Positions 34,347 to 47,100 of a stretch of 64,000 bases of DNA are shown one piece after another. Made by a program: the position numbers and the translations under genes. The stretch comes from Akebia trifoliata. Its lineage: Eukaryota > Streptophyta > Magnoliopsida > Ranunculales > Lardizabalaceae. The notes beneath the pieces were generated by a model, which did not search any database, had not been told where the DNA came from, and saw only the letters and a program-made list of their open reading frames with translations. How positions within the stretch are numbered: position 1 is the stretch's first letter; every line of letters starts with the position of its first letter. The stretch lies in contig CM030711.1 in assembly GCA_017979445.1 (NCBI GenBank), positions 11,625,221-11,689,220 on the forward strand, written 5' to 3'.

Positions 34347-35150
34347 TCACTTTCTTATAATATCCCTGCTTATTTTCTCTTTTAGTGAAAAAGATAAGGT
34401 ATGTTGTTTTAACCACATAACTTCGAACCGAAACGGACTAGGACCCCTATTAAATGGCCCTACTTCTAACTGTATAGGGCAATGATTGGATACTGGGTTG
34501 GAAATGACTATCTGAACAATCTGACAAAATAACTGAGCCCAATCGTCTGAAACAATGAATCTGTCCAATCTGTTGAGGGTGGGCACCTCGTGGTGATAGG
34601 ACCATGTGAACCTTCTACCCTGAAAAGGAATATCTATTAAATTATTCCGATTAACAAACTCCTCAAATCTCCTCATCCTTGATGTTATCCTCGACCCCCC
34701 TTTCTTCTCACAAGTGAATCTAATGACATTGAAATCTCCCCCCAGACACCACGTACGGTTCCAGTACGTTCCTACATCATCCAATTCCTCTCAGAATTGC
34801 TTACTCTCCCATTCCTTAGTAAAACCATACAACCCTGAGAACACTCAACTATCTTCTTTCCCTATACATCTGCACAAAATTGAAATCGAGAAAGCCCCCA
34901 CTAAGGAATTTTCAACCTCAATAAGCTTCTTGTCCCATAACACCCACACCCCCCCTCCCCCCCTGCTGTCCCATTCGCTGATATGTACTTCCAACCCATG
35001 TTCCGAACACTCCAGATATCTCGAAGCACCGCCTTATCCACTTGACTCAACTTAGTTTCTTGTAAGGTTACAATGTGAGATTTGTATGATTGAAGCAATG
35101 ACTTAATCGAAGCCCTTTTGGTCTTATCGTTAATCCCGCACACGTTTCAT
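34347..35150 (-). pseudogene. LINE ORF2 endonuclease (EEP) domain, broken
   Basis: 35143-34901 gives the N-terminal strand-helix (CGINDKTKRASIKSLL, HIVTLQETKL, with the catalytic QETK motif). 34784-34347 gives the C-terminal half (CLGGDFNVIRF, RRFTWSYHHEVPTLNRLDRF, NHCPIQLEV; GDFN and the SNH/NHCP motif are catalytic). A frameshifted stretch lies at 34785-34900. Function would be nicking of target DNA. The RT domain that should follow is missing. Confidence 0.8.
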
Positions 35151-35159
35151 GCTAAGAGT

Positions 35160-38100
35160 CTAATCGACATTTGTAACAATAATATTTCTCCCACTTCTCA
35201 AGCCTGAAGATGTCCCAACCTTAACAAGATCCCTTGATCTTTGCAATTCCTGAACCTCTTTAGCTAACTTGGCCCTTAATTTCCTCACTCTACTATCATC
35301 ACCCACTTCTGTTTCTTTCCCTTTATCCAAACAGTCCTGCTGTCTCATTTCTTCCTGATCTTCCCTTGCCCTGAGAATGTACTCTACCTCATCCCGAATA
35401 TTGACTTGTTCTTCGTCTAACGGTTCTTCCTCTCTAATTATTGAATCGTACTTGTCCCCAATCTCATCCCGTTTCTTTAGTGCCAATTCCAGCAAAATCC
35501 TAGCTCCTTCCATCTGTTTTTCTGCCACCAACTCGACAAACCAACTAATGTCGTTTAGATTATTAACGATCCAGTCTGCTAAAACTTCCACAACCTAAAC
35601 TTTTGATCTCCCTCCGCCCCAACTCCTCGAATTCTCCTCAAACTCTGTCATATCCAGGGGGCAGGTTTCTGTAACTGTATCCTCCTGCATCATACCTTCC
35701 TTAGCAAGCATAGCAATGTTTTCACCTTCTATAGGCACCCTACTGCTCCAGCAGTCCCTTCGTCGATTCGACCTTTCAATGGATTGAAGAAGCTGTAGGA
35801 ATCCGCCCTGTCCTGTGGCACCCAATCCCCCCAATCTCACGTTGTCGTCCACTACTTGTGGCATCACCTCGTACCCTAACCATTGTTTTTTATTTTCTGC
35901 TATCTTCTCAGATTCACCAATCCCGGGTATTTCTGAATTGAGCATGTCTTGTAGCAAGTCTTTCTCTAAGAATGCAACAACCTTATCCTTAGTCATTGTG
36001 AGTTTAGGAGACTTACCAGGACCACCTTCACCAACCAGTGAGTCATGTTCTGTCAAGGTTGTGTCCCACGGGCCAACTGTGTCCGTTAATAAACCACCCT
36101 GATCCGTGGTGCACAAACCCCTCTCCTCATACCGTCATCCATCTCTTGTGGCAACACCTCGTATACTATCAACTGTAACCCATTTACTATTGTCTAATTA
36201 CATTGTAGCTCTTCATCTAAGGCCATCAACGATTCTCCCTCTACTATCAATATAGACAATGGGCAAACTGTTTCTGCGATAGTTTCATTAGATTTAGCCT
36301 TATCCAAACCACCCATCACAGCGAGCTCCGTCTTAAGCATATCCTGTAAAAGATCACTCTCTAAAAAACAAAACGCTTCTATTCTTCGACACGAAGAGCT
36401 CTAGAGATCTACTAAGCTCAACATCTCCAGCCTCTAATTCACATTCTGAACTGGTCAAAGTTGATGGGCCAATTTGATCCTCTAAAGGAAACACCACACT
36501 GTCGGGTTGCATAGCTCTAGTGGACTCGGCCCAATCTGAAACTGAACAGCAGTTGTCCATGAGACTCGGCCCAATCTGATCAACGTTAGTGGGCTTGGCC
36601 CCTACATGCATGACGGGCCCTAGCAAAGTAGCTCTCAAATCTGCGTGTCGACTTGAAGCACTAGTCCCATTCATATCTGCCATGATACTCAACCCAATTA
36701 GATCATCGTTCGTTGGCTTGGCCCCTGCTGGCATTACAGGCCTTAACGATACATCTCTCAAACCTGCATGCGAGCTTGTTGCGTATGTCCCATTCAAATC
36801 TGCCATGGATCTTGGCCCAATTTGAATAACGTTCATGGGCTTGGGCCCTGCAAGCACTACTGAATCATCACCCAACTCTGCATGATGATTTGGAGCGTAT
36901 GTCTCATTCAAATCTGCCACATGACTGTGTCATCGTTTGGGTTCACCACCAATTCCTTCTCCCAACCAAATTGTTTGCTTATTTCACACATCTCCTGACT
37001 GACAACTACTCCCTCCTTTCCTTTATTTTGATGTGCCAACTCTGAATGTAACTCCTCTTGCCCCATTGTTACCTTAATAGAATTTGAAATAACATTAATT
37101 GCACCTGACATATTCTGTTGTCATAATGCCACACCACTATTGCTTACTCCAGGCTTCATCTTCTCCGATCCATCAACCCAATTTTCAGCAACTCTAATGC
37201 CCACCACTATGCAACCACCTCTAGCTGGGATTTTAACCCAACTTGGGATATCTAAAGCCCTCCACTTTACTTTGATGCTTGCCGTTGTGAGATCCACCAA
37301 TAGCCTTGTAGACTCTTTTACTTCCAACAGTCCACCCAACAAACCACCGATGAGATCGAAGGACTTTGGTTCCCATCTATGAAAAGGAAGTCCGATAATG
37401 TCAACCCATGTACCCGCTTGCTCCCACCGATTCACGATACTATTGTAGTTAGCAAATCACGCTCTCAAACCAAATACAACATCTTGAATTATTAGTTGTT
37501 ATAAGTTTCTAGAGACAGCAAAGTCTTTTTTACCGTGACACAGAAATATTCTTAACTGGAACCCACACGGCCTTAGAGTAATCTTGAAAAGGTTTGAGGT
37601 CATTGAGTTAACAACTCTTGCCACCTCCTCCCAACAAATCTTTTGATCTCCAACTTCGCAAATAATCTCCCACCTCCAAGCACCGAAGTTATCTGAGTAT
37701 CCAACCTCATTGGTTGATGTTGGTGACTTCTGCAAGTTACTCTTATTATTTGCAAACTCAGTCCTACCGTCAGCCCTTTTCCTTCCAGAATAGGCATCAA
37801 CTGCACCTCCTCTACGTAATGCCTCCGAAAGATCATCCCACTCTATACAATCCTTACCTACGGGGATCATTAAGGATGGGAACCATCCTTGCCCTGAGAA
37901 TTCAGATATTTTTAGAAATCATCCATATTCATTCTCGTAACCTCGTGCCATCTTAGATCGCCCCATTACTGTCGATTTCTTCCAAAATAAATTTTATGAA
38001 CTCCATTTCTTTGCATCTACCAGAGTCTGTGCCAACCACATGCGTTCCTCATCAAACAACACGAGCTCCGAGCCACCCTTGTCCCTTCTCTCCACTATCC
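35160..38100 (-). pseudogene. LINE ORF1 (DUF4283-like) remnant
   Basis: Consecutive minus-strand ORFs in different frames. 37870-37499 has W-rich DUF4283-like text (CIEWDDLSEALRRGG, GAWRWEIICEVG). 37435-37121 continues it (WVDIIGLPFHRWEPKSFDLI, GGLLEVKESTRL, IPARGGCIVVG). 36920-36354 and 36116-35595 are polar variable linkers containing tandem copies of an ADLNGTYA/GPKP motif. 35591-35160 is a Glu/Arg-rich coiled segment. Several frameshifts. Confidence 0.65.
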
Positions 38101-38244
38101 GTGTAGCTAGATTATTTTCACCCAACATTTCTGAACCTCAAAAACCTTCTGATCCACCTATGCTAGAGATGCCCTCCCCACCAACGAGTACCCGTGCTTC
38201 ATATCTCCTTCTTTGAATATTCTCTAAATCAAGGGATTTTGATC

Positions 38245-39955
38245 CAAAATATATTATATTTATTATTTAGTATAATAAACTTTGGTTCGGTTCTATAACA
38301 CCTCTGAACCATGAACTGAACCAAATAAATTGGTTATGCAAATTTTCTACTCAGAATTGAAAATATTGTCTATCAAAACCAAACCAACTTAATTTTTTCA
38401 AGGTTTGGCCTGATCCAATAGGCACCCCTAGATAATGGAGTTACTCAGCAAGGAGTGCAGAATACGGAATTGGATGGAACTGCACCTGGCTTCGGCTAGC
38501 TAAAGTGAAGTTCGTCCCTCTATATTGATAAAGAGTGGCCTAAGGGAAAATAGCTATACAACAACTCTAGCTCCCCAAAATTGAGGAATTGATGCATGTC
38601 TCTTTCTAAGCGTTCTCCTACGTACCTTGCTTACTCTTCCGAAGGCGTTTTGAACTACTCTCTTTCCAGGTACCAGGTACCGAGAACATCTCTCTTTAGG
38701 CATCGAGAACCACTCTTACAAAGGCAACTTCCTCATACTGATATTAGAGAGGAAAACTATTTTGATGGTACCCAATGAACTTCCATAGTCATCGATATCC
38801 AGAGAGAGGTTCATGAGGTGTGACATGGAACAGGGGCATCTCTTGCTCCATTTTTTATTAATTAATCTTGTGTTCTGTTCACTTACGTCTCTTTTCTTGC
38901 TCCATAGGAATTGGATTGAAGACTAGAATCTAACACAATTCTAGGAGGCCGTGCGTGTGGGACTCAGGAGGGATGGGATGATGAGGCAAGAAGTCTTTTC
39001 CTGGGCCCAAAGTAGTGCTGCACTATTTCCTGACCAAATCAAGGATTTGGGCTTCTTGCTATGCTACACATATATAAAATTAGATATGCTTTTGTTCTCA
39101 ATCCATTAGGGGGTGGGTTTGGGACCCTCTCCTTCACACCAATTAACCTTATCGCTCAATTTGATAAGGACCCTTGCATAACATTGAATAACACAACTAG
39201 CAAGTTCCAGGTCTCTAAACAAGGTCAAGCATACTATCATGCAAACTTGTGCTTCATGTATTATTTTTTCTTTGGCTCGTGTTATGGGTACCTATATTTT
39301 TAGCTCGGGGACCCCTTTTCACAAGGGCGCCCATATAATATTGCTTTCGTCTTGTTGAGTTTTGCAGGGGCACCCACAATCACACAAGCACTCACCATTT
39401 TCAAAGATTTTCTCTCTTCGCCTCTTCACCACCATCTTCATCAACATTGTTACATCTCCCACGGCCTTCAAAACAGCCACTCAAAATCTTCATCTTCTCA
39501 CCAAAGATGGATGATTTCCAATGAAAGTTACCAAAATTTGGTTTCCATCGGGGAAGATTCCACAAAAAACCGTCGTTGGTGGAGGAAGGGAAGAGAGAAA
39601 AGATGGTAGAATGGAAAAAAAAATGTGTGGCCGCCCCCACTTCAAGCAATGAAGGATGCTCTTCTTATGCTTCATTTTAATAACCAATGAAATTGTGACA
39701 AGAAAAGAGAATATATTCCATGCTATTCGTGTTATGAACTTTATTCTGGGTTATTGTTGATCTGTCATTGTCTCATTGGTTCATTGGAGATTCTCTCATT
39801 GAATTGGAAATTATACCAGAGATCACTACTTATTTTTAGGGATTAGTACAATTTTCTTAGGGATACCTTTTTGGGAATCCTAGCATCATAACCAACAGTT
39901 TAATTTAGAGTCTAAACAACAGTGGGTTGAGGCTAGTATTTTCAATTCCTTAGAG
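38245..39955. other. Intergenic DNA without recognised genes
   Basis: Small ORFs (38596-38778, 39061-39303, 39352-39687) show no domain and overlap on both strands. No repeat structure noticed apart from CCAGGTACCAGGTACCGAG at 38668. Confidence 0.35.
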
Positions 39956-40615
39956 TAAATTACCAAATCAGTACAACAAAATTGAAATATCACCAAAATG
40001 ACACATTCTTCATTTTAATTTTGAAAATGATAAATTACTATTTTTAAAATTAAAATATTTTACTAAAACGTTATGTTTTTAAATGAACAATGTTTTAATA
40101 TCAAAAATGCTTTTTTAGCATCTTTTTGTACAAATACATACATGTCCATCGTTTAAGTAAACAAATAGAAATATAACTATTTTAGTATAATGATGTTTCA
40201 TTTCAAGATTTAGTTTATTTCAGCACGTGGCGGCCTTATAGTCAATTTTCAGCTCCGATGGAGATCTGAAAACCTTTAAATCATAATTTCCGTTAGAGTC
40301 AAGGTATTGTAGATCTATAATCAAACTTGTATATCAAAACCCTAAACATGCATATTTTGTTTAACCATAAAATTTGCGGTATTCAGATCTCCATTGACAC
40401 CGAAAATTGCCTAACAAGTTACCGAGTATTGAAATAAACTAAATCTTAGAAGGAAACATCATTGAACTAAAACAGTTATATCTCTATAGTTTACTTAAAC
40501 AGGATATATGTATACTGATTTATAAAATGATGTTTTTGGTATTAAGACTGTTCATTTTAAAATTTACCATTTTCAAAATAAAAATGAATAGTATATCATT
40601 TGGGTAATTTTTAAA
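39956..40615. mobile_element. Foldback/MITE-like element with ~250-bp arms
   Basis: The left arm (about 39960-40280) and right arm (about 40372-40612) are inverted copies: AAACATCATTATACTAAAA-like, TTTAGTTTATTTCA versus TGAAATAAACTAAA, and GATGGAGATCTGAA versus TTCAGATCTCCAT. The outer ends AAATTACCAAAT and ATTTGGGTAATTT are also inverted. The loop holds no ORF. This suggests a non-autonomous DNA transposon; superfamily not determined. Confidence 0.7.
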
Positions 40616-40835
40616 TTTTTGGTGCACATTTTGGTAAAACACCTTTGCCTTTTTCTTTTTTTTCCAGAAAACCTCTCAGATGCTGGTTTGTTTGTTTCAT
40701 TTTTGAATTTTCGGTGCACGTTTTGGTAAAACACCATTTTTCTTATACATACAACTTCATGTTCACCCATCATTCAAGAAATGCTCTCTTTTTTCGGAAA
40801 GCCTCTCAAATGCTAGTTTGTTTCTTTGATTGTTG
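40612..40835 (+). repeat. Direct duplication (~100 bp)
   Basis: Two units, near 40612-40705 and 40706-40830, share TTTTGGTGCACATTTTGGTA / TTTTCGGTGCACGTTTTGGT, AAACACC, AAACCTCTCAGATGCTGGTT / AAGCCTCTCAAATGCTAGTT and TGTTT. The second unit is longer by about 30 bp. Confidence 0.7.
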
Positions 40836-40859
40836 TAATTAAGATCCGATTTAAGAGAT

Positions 40860-41170
40860 CTGAGTAGATTCTTATCAGGCCTCAATTTTATTTTATTTTT
40901 ATATTTGATGTTTTCTGTTTTTTCATTTGGTTTCAGATGTGTTTCAATTGATATTCTTCCCAGGGGTTATTTGAATGTTAATTTCTAAAGTTTTTATTGA
41001 GTAAAAATATATATTATTTTGGGGGATTTTGTTGATTGAAGAACAATTTAGGATTGCAAGAGAGTTATTGTTGGTCTTTAAAAGATCTTTTAGATTTATA
41101 TGAATGAAGCTCAAATTGGGCAATTGGTTTAAATAGTGTCATGTAACAAATCTTGTGTATTAATCATTGG
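40860..41170. other. Short intergenic spacer
   Basis: Nothing recognised. Confidence 0.3.
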
Positions 41171-41171
41171 A

Positions 41172-41575
41172 TAGTGTTATGGGCAACCCAATTATTACCA
41201 AGGGCACCCCCACACTATAGTCAAATTGTTTTGTCTTATACGAGTCGAAAGTTTGGAATGAGCTGATTTTTGGTGAGAATGGTCTCTATGGTGAGGAGAT
41301 CATCCTCACCAAAAATCAGGCCATTCCGAAACTTTTAATCCCATCTAAACAAGTTGAAGAATCATAAATCGTCCATTTTATTTGTAAATCACTTTTGATG
41401 GGGTTAGAAGTTTTGGAATGGGCTAATTTTTTGTGAGATGATCTCTTCACCATAGAGATCATCCTCACCAAGCATCAAACCATTCCGAAATTTTTAACCC
41501 ATAAAAGACAAAAAAAAATTGTCTATGGTGTGGGGGCACCCTTGGTAATAATTGGGGTGCCTTTAGCCCTTATCA
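41172..41575. mobile_element. Double-hairpin MITE, copy 1
   Basis: Terminal inverted repeats of about 30 bp (CAATTATTACCAAGGGCACC at the left, GGGTGCC/GGTAATAATTGGGG at the right). Inside are two palindromic modules, each built as AATGGGCTGATTTTTTGTGA followed by its reverse complement around a CTATGGTGA/TCACCATAG centre (modules near 41258-41325 and 41415-41490). No ORF. Three related copies lie at 42321-42690, 51598-51770 and 53785-54130. Confidence 0.75.
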
Positions 41576-41584
41576 TTTTATGTG

Positions 41585-41805
41585 ATTTTGATCTAGGTAA
41601 CTCAGCAAGGTTGGAAGAACCATTCTCAAGCAATGGTATATGAGAAGTCCTCAATCTCTTTTCTATAATAAAATAAAATTTTGAGTTCAAGATATAAATT
41701 AATATGTTGGAAACATTATGTAAGTTTTGATACCACAAGACAGGTTCAAATCCCGTCTTCATTTACAAATCATTAACCTTGTTTGATTAACATAAACCTT
41801 GAACC
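41585..41805 (+). repeat. SINE-like dispersed repeat (copy 2)
   Basis: Aligns with 3000-3220 in the CAMTA intron. This copy keeps a better tRNA B box (CAGGTTCAAATCCCG) and GGTAACTCAGCAAGGTTGGA upstream. Confidence 0.5.
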
Positions 41806-42200
41806 CCAAGGGCTTGGCTTAGTGGCAAGCAAGCCAAGGCTTGACATACTCCTTGTGAAGGGTAGGTCAAGTGTTTGGAACCCCTACTTCCTTGGGATCA
41901 ATCTGTCCGGTTGACCTTGATTCAATCACTTGCACATAGGACTTTCCAAAGGGGAGGTGTGTGTGACCATTTGATTTGTCTCAATCATTCAGACTCCAAC
42001 AACACATCAGCATTAGTTATCTTTACTATGAAAATTGAATTTAGCTCTTTACAGAGTGATATCATTCTCAAAGATATACATTACAAATCTTATCACCCAA
42101 TCCCTCAAGTAAATGGAAACGTGCTCATTGAAGTAAAGGTTTATGGTAAGCAAGAAAGGTTAATGATTCATAAATGTAGATGGGAATTGAACCTCTGAGT
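41806..42200 (+). repeat. tRNA-derived SINE-like segment
   Basis: Begins AACCCCAAGGGCTTGGCTTA; A-box-like TTGGCTTAGTGGCAAG, B-box-like GTGTTTGGAACCCC about 50 bp on. A second tRNA-like GAATTGAACCTCTGAG (reverse B box) sits at 42183. The 107-codon ORF across it has no domain. Boundaries uncertain. Confidence 0.4.
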
Positions 42201-42273
42201 CTTACATAATGTAACCAAGTATATATCTTTAATTTAATTCAAAAAATTTCTTATAGAAAAGATTAATTGAGGA

Positions 42274-42320
<47 letters not shown>
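42274..42320. repeat. (AT)n microsatellite
   Basis: About 23 uninterrupted AT dinucleotides directly before the second MITE copy. Confidence 0.95.
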
Positions 42321-42322
<2 letters not shown>

Positions 42323-42690
42323 ATTAAGATCCGTATACACATAAAGCTACAACGTGTTTTGTCTTATATGGGCAAAAATGTTTTGAATGGGCTGATTTTT
42401 TATGAGGATGATCTCTATGGTGAGATCATCCTTGTCAAAAATCAGCCCATTATAAAATTTCTAGCCCCATGTTTACAAGTTGAAAAATTTTAGACCATCC
42501 AATGTTTGTCAATCACTCTTGATGGGGTTAGAAGTTTTGGAATGGAATGATTTTTTGCAAAGATGATCCCTTCACCACAGAGATCATCCTCACAAAAAAT
42601 CAGCCCATTCTAAATCTTTTTAATCATATAAGACAAAAACGTTGTAGCTTTATGAGTAGCTTTATGTGTCTAGGGAACCCCACCCTATAT
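42321..42690. mobile_element. Double-hairpin MITE, copy 2
   Basis: Same plan as 41172-41575: modules near 42386-42460 and 42535-42612 with AATGGGCTGATTTTTTATGA and its inverted partner. Outer repeats here read ACATAAAGCTACAACGTGTT / AACGTTGTAGCTTTATG, so the terminal part differs from copy 1. Confidence 0.7.
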
Positions 42691-42699
42691 ATACATATA

Positions 42700-44190
42700 T
42701 GTACCTGAGATTGATTCTTCAAATTTGCCCAAATGCTTAAATCAAAGACACTGTTAGACGAAAACCATTTCTATATTTTCATTGTTTGAGAAATGAGAAT
42801 GGTTCTCAAAATGTTTAGATTGAAAACATACCCAATTTACAAAAAAAAAATTCATGTTAATTAGGAATGCCTTAAATACATGTGGAATCATGGACCAATA
42901 GGAATTTGTGGTCTCCTGTAGAACCTACCCACCCTCAAATGCCACAGCCATGAAAAGAAAATCTTTTCTAGCTATTAGTATTCTATTATGATCTACATTT
43001 TTTTTTTCTTATAGCAGAGAAACAAAAACTTTTAAGGGAATTAAAAGTACTCTTAACAAAGGTTTCAGCAGTGTAATCTTGTTGAAAGAAGAGACCTGAA
43101 GTAGTACAAATATGAGATCTAATTGAAACTACTGTTTGTTCTTTGTCATTTATTATTTTATTTTATTTTTGAACTGAGGTATTAAGGTCTCTTAAAGCAC
43201 CTGACTAATCCTTAGGGCACGTGCAATCCTCTCACCCTAAACACACCAGGTAATTTCCTAGTAAAAAGCCCCGAGGGTGGCCCGAAAGGGAGGGTTCAAA
43301 CTGAAGACCTCCACTTCCAGAGGGGTTGAATTTTGGTATTAGGGATTTGACTAGAGTAAAGAGGAGGGAAGGGGACTATTAGGTGGGTTGCTTCTTTGAT
43401 TTCTAGAGCTTCTCGGTCATCTTCTCTTTAAAATTCTTTTACTGCAATTTTCTCAAAGAAAATCTATTTCAGCTCCCCAGCAAAAGAATTATTGAAGAAC
43501 AAAAGAATCAAAATTCTAGCCTATCCCTCTCCCTCACCTTTTCTCTCTGTATTTACTTCTAGGAAAGGAAGAAAGACTCTAGGAGATGGAGTGAATTGGT
43601 GTTGCATCATTCTTATTTGGATTGTGTTAGTATAATTTTATCAATTGGTGTGTTATAAGTAAAAGTTGGTGTGTAATAGAAGTACTCCAACGAAAAAAAT
43701 GTAAATTCACACTTCTAATGACATGTAGGTCCCTTCTTACCTGTCAGAGTTTCTTCCATGTGAAGTACCTACTTCACGACCTCTCCTCTCAAATGGTGGG
43801 TGGGTCACCTGACTACATCTCAATTAGACTTAGTTATTCAAATTCCTTGGCCACCAACATTAACTTTCCCATTAGTAACAAATTTTATAGTCGATAGCAC
43901 TACCAAGATTAAGGAAACCCACAAAGGAATAAAAAAATGTTTTTACAAGAACCATAATCTATAGAATTAACATAGCAGCTAAAAAAGAAACCAAAAGAAA
44001 GCTACCTGACCAGATCCAGTGGGGAACCCTGTTTTAACATTACTAAATTTCAATTACATGGTAAAACTTGAACGAAAATACTTCATTGTTGTTGGTATTG
44101 GAACACCATTCAAAACAAACATCACTTTTATCAACAAAGTGTAGAGTGATAGACTGCATAATGACGAGTGCCCACCCACCCTTAACATAT
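42700..44190. other. Intergenic region downstream of SAR1
   Basis: Holds the presumed SAR1 3' UTR (right end). No gene recognised. A SINE-like B box (GAGGGTTCAAACTGAAGACC) lies near 43292, with AGGGTGGCCCGAAAGGGAGG before it, but no full element could be defined. Confidence 0.35.
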
Positions 44191-44193
44191 ACC

Positions 44194-47100
44194 CTATTTG
44201 ATGTACTGTGAGACCCACTTAAAGCCATCACCATACCCCATCTTGCGAACGATGCTGCACATGAAGACCTCGAGGGGCCGGACATTGGAATCCGTTAGAT
44301 TTACCTTTCCCTTGCCTGTGGTGAAGTTGGTCAGTCCCAAATGGTACCGCAGCTCATCCTCAGAGGCTGCATATGGGATGTCAATCTTGTTTCCCAACAC
44401 AAGGAACGGAACATTGGTGAGGGACTCATCCGAGAGTAGAGCATCCAGCTCCTTCTTGGACTCTGCAAATCTCTCCTTGTCATATGCATCCACTAAGTAC
44501 ACCACGGCATCCACCTGTCCCCCCCCCCCCCCAAAAAAAAAAAAAGGGAAAATGGATCACTGAGTTCTAATTGCTCAGAACACCATCAACTTTGAGAAGA
44601 AAGACCAGATAAAATCTCCACAAAAACAAAAAGAACCAAAGAACAAGTGCAGTGTAAGCACCAGCAGTACCTTGTTAAGTTTTTAAAGGTGTGTGAGGCA
44701 GATGCCTCAAGGAAGGGTGCACTAAAAACAATCAAGGGGAATGTTGCAGGATCATAAGAGGTGTACTCAAACCAGGAGGTGTTCTCCTCAAACCAGGAAG
44801 CATCCAAAAGGGGTATTCAGAAGAGGCATAACTGATTCAGCACACTGTGGTCCAAGGCATAAGCCTCATTTTTATTTATGTTGTGATTTGGAGTTGGAAT
44901 GTGAAAAAATAAGAAAGTTCTTAATATTTTCCAATCTTTTAAATATTTTTTCCATTTCTTTTAAATTACTTGTCTTTAGATTATTTATTTTAAGTATTCC
45001 ATGCATGTGAAAGGCTTACACCTAGACATGCTGGCCAGACCAACGTCTCATTGAATAACTTAGCATTTGAAAACACTAATTATACTTACCAATTTATTTA
45101 TTTTAATAAATTTTTATTACTTCTATTTAAAAAACTTCTAATACCAAACAATGTCAGTACTTAATCAATGAGCATTCTCACTATGTGTGGCAAGCTACTA
45201 TTAGAACACCTCCTGAAAAATAAGAATGTGCTATCAGCGAAACTTCCATCATTAGTATTGGCCTGTTATGAATCAGACAAATGTAAGAGAAGTTTGTCTG
45301 GGATTATGGAGACACAAAATCAAGGATAAGCAACAATTTTTCCCTTTTCCCTTCTACGAATTCCTTACCTAAGTAACGACACCTAATATAAGAATAGTGA
45401 TGCAGGACACAAATCGAGCCAATGGTCATGGGTTCCATTGGAATTTTCAAATTATTGAGGTTGTAGCTTGTTTGGATCTAAGAGTTAATTTTTTTTTATC
45501 CCTTCTAATTTATTGGGATTAGTTTTAGATGAGATTATTTTATTTTTAGATGTCATTTAGTTACTTTAGAGGTCATATATTAGTTTAAGTACTATTCACG
45601 TTATTTTTATTTAGGTCTTATTTTGAGGGGTCAAAATTTGTCGTAATATGGGTCAATTTTTATGTCATTTGATATGTAATTCAATTACCTATCCAACGAA
45701 TCCAAGATTTCACAATTCCAATGAGTTTTGAGAAAGTTATGGTCAAAATACCGATGGGATGTTAATCTTATACGGGATTGACTTCCCAAGGTGAAAAGAG
45801 TCAATTTTTATATAATTCTATGATAGGATTTTTAGTCTAACCTATATATATGACTATTGTAATTGAGTTTTAAAAAATTATGGAATAAAAAAAAAAGAAA
45901 TTTTGTAGCTCTATTAGTGATTGGAGACCACATCCATCTTGGTGTGATTCCAAAATACTATTCTTCTGTCCCTTTTGTTTCTCTTCTAATCTTATTTTAA
46001 TTTTCTTTTTGATTCTTGAATTCTTGGAACCCATTTTCTTCTACTCTTAACGCTTATCCAACCCCCAACCAAATACCCTGTAATCGGAATACTTTGTGAT
46101 TTACGTTTCAACATATAGCCAATTGCAATTTTGGAAACCCTTTAAAAAAAAAAATCTTTCAATAATTTTTCTTTGACCTTCATCACCACTTAATTAACTT
46201 TTCCATCACCCTTCCCAAAGTAGAACCTTAGAATCAAACAAATTTAGGTTTTCCTGCATCAAATAGGCAGCCAGAGTTGAGTCATTAGATATGTATTGAG
46301 CTCGTCGTCCAGGTGTGCATTACACATCCACAAAAGGGGAAAAATAGGCTTGCAACACCAAATTCAATGAAGCACGTCCACTAAACTATAACTATGTACA
46401 AGGTACAATAAGGAAACTAGTTGGTACCAACAAACTTTGGCTTAATTTATGGCATAAGAAATATAGAAGGATGGCTAGCAAAGAGGGACAACAATGACCG
46501 TATGCAAATGAATGAGGTGGGACCACTCAAGCAATATGAATTGAAGAGTACAAAGGTAACAATTTAATTTGAGATAAGGTGTGGATGACGATGAAATGTC
46601 TATTGAGTGTATATTTTCCTCCACTCTCGGGTGTGTCACACCCCAGTTAAGCCCCGTGGCCCTCTTGCATTCATAGTTCTACCCCTCTCCAACAAATCAG
46701 TCTTTTGGAGTGGTTGGTTGGTTAACATGGTATCAGAGCACTAGGTTCATATAGGCCACCGATTTGATTCTTTCCACCCTTATGGGTAAGAGAGAATGTT
46801 GAGTGTATATTTTCCTCCACTCTCGGGTGTGTCATACCCCAATTAAAGCCCTATGACCTTATATTTATAGTTCTCCCCCCCTCCAACAGATCAGTCTTTA
46901 GGATGAGTAGGTTGGTGAACAACTGATTGGACCCATTAACAATAATTTCATGCAACACCTAAAAAAACCTAAAACATGTGAGATTTTATGCATGCTCGAT
47001 CATTCCTCACATATTAGGCAGCAGAAAGCATATGCATAATGCAGTCACAGATACACAACTGTTTTGTCAAAACGTAATCAGACAAGCGCAATTTAAAATC

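Larger units (their letters stand above)
34347..38240 (-). mobile_element. LINE (L1-type non-LTR retrotransposon) lacking its RT end
   Basis: Minus-strand order: ORF1 (about 38100-35160) then ORF2 endonuclease (about 35143-34347). Downstream of the endonuclease, coding text simply stops at 34347 and no reverse transcriptase follows. Most truncated LINEs lose their 5' end, so a copy keeping ORF1 and endonuclease but lacking the 3' half is unusual and points to a later deletion or rearrangement. No poly(A) tail is visible at 34346. Confidence 0.75.

Noticed and set aside
41875..42198. 107-codon plus ORF
   Set aside because: Crosses SINE-like sequence with tRNA-box features; no domain.
44741..45010. 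89-codon plus ORF in SAR1 intron
   Set aside because: No domain, AT-rich tail, lies wholly inside an intron.
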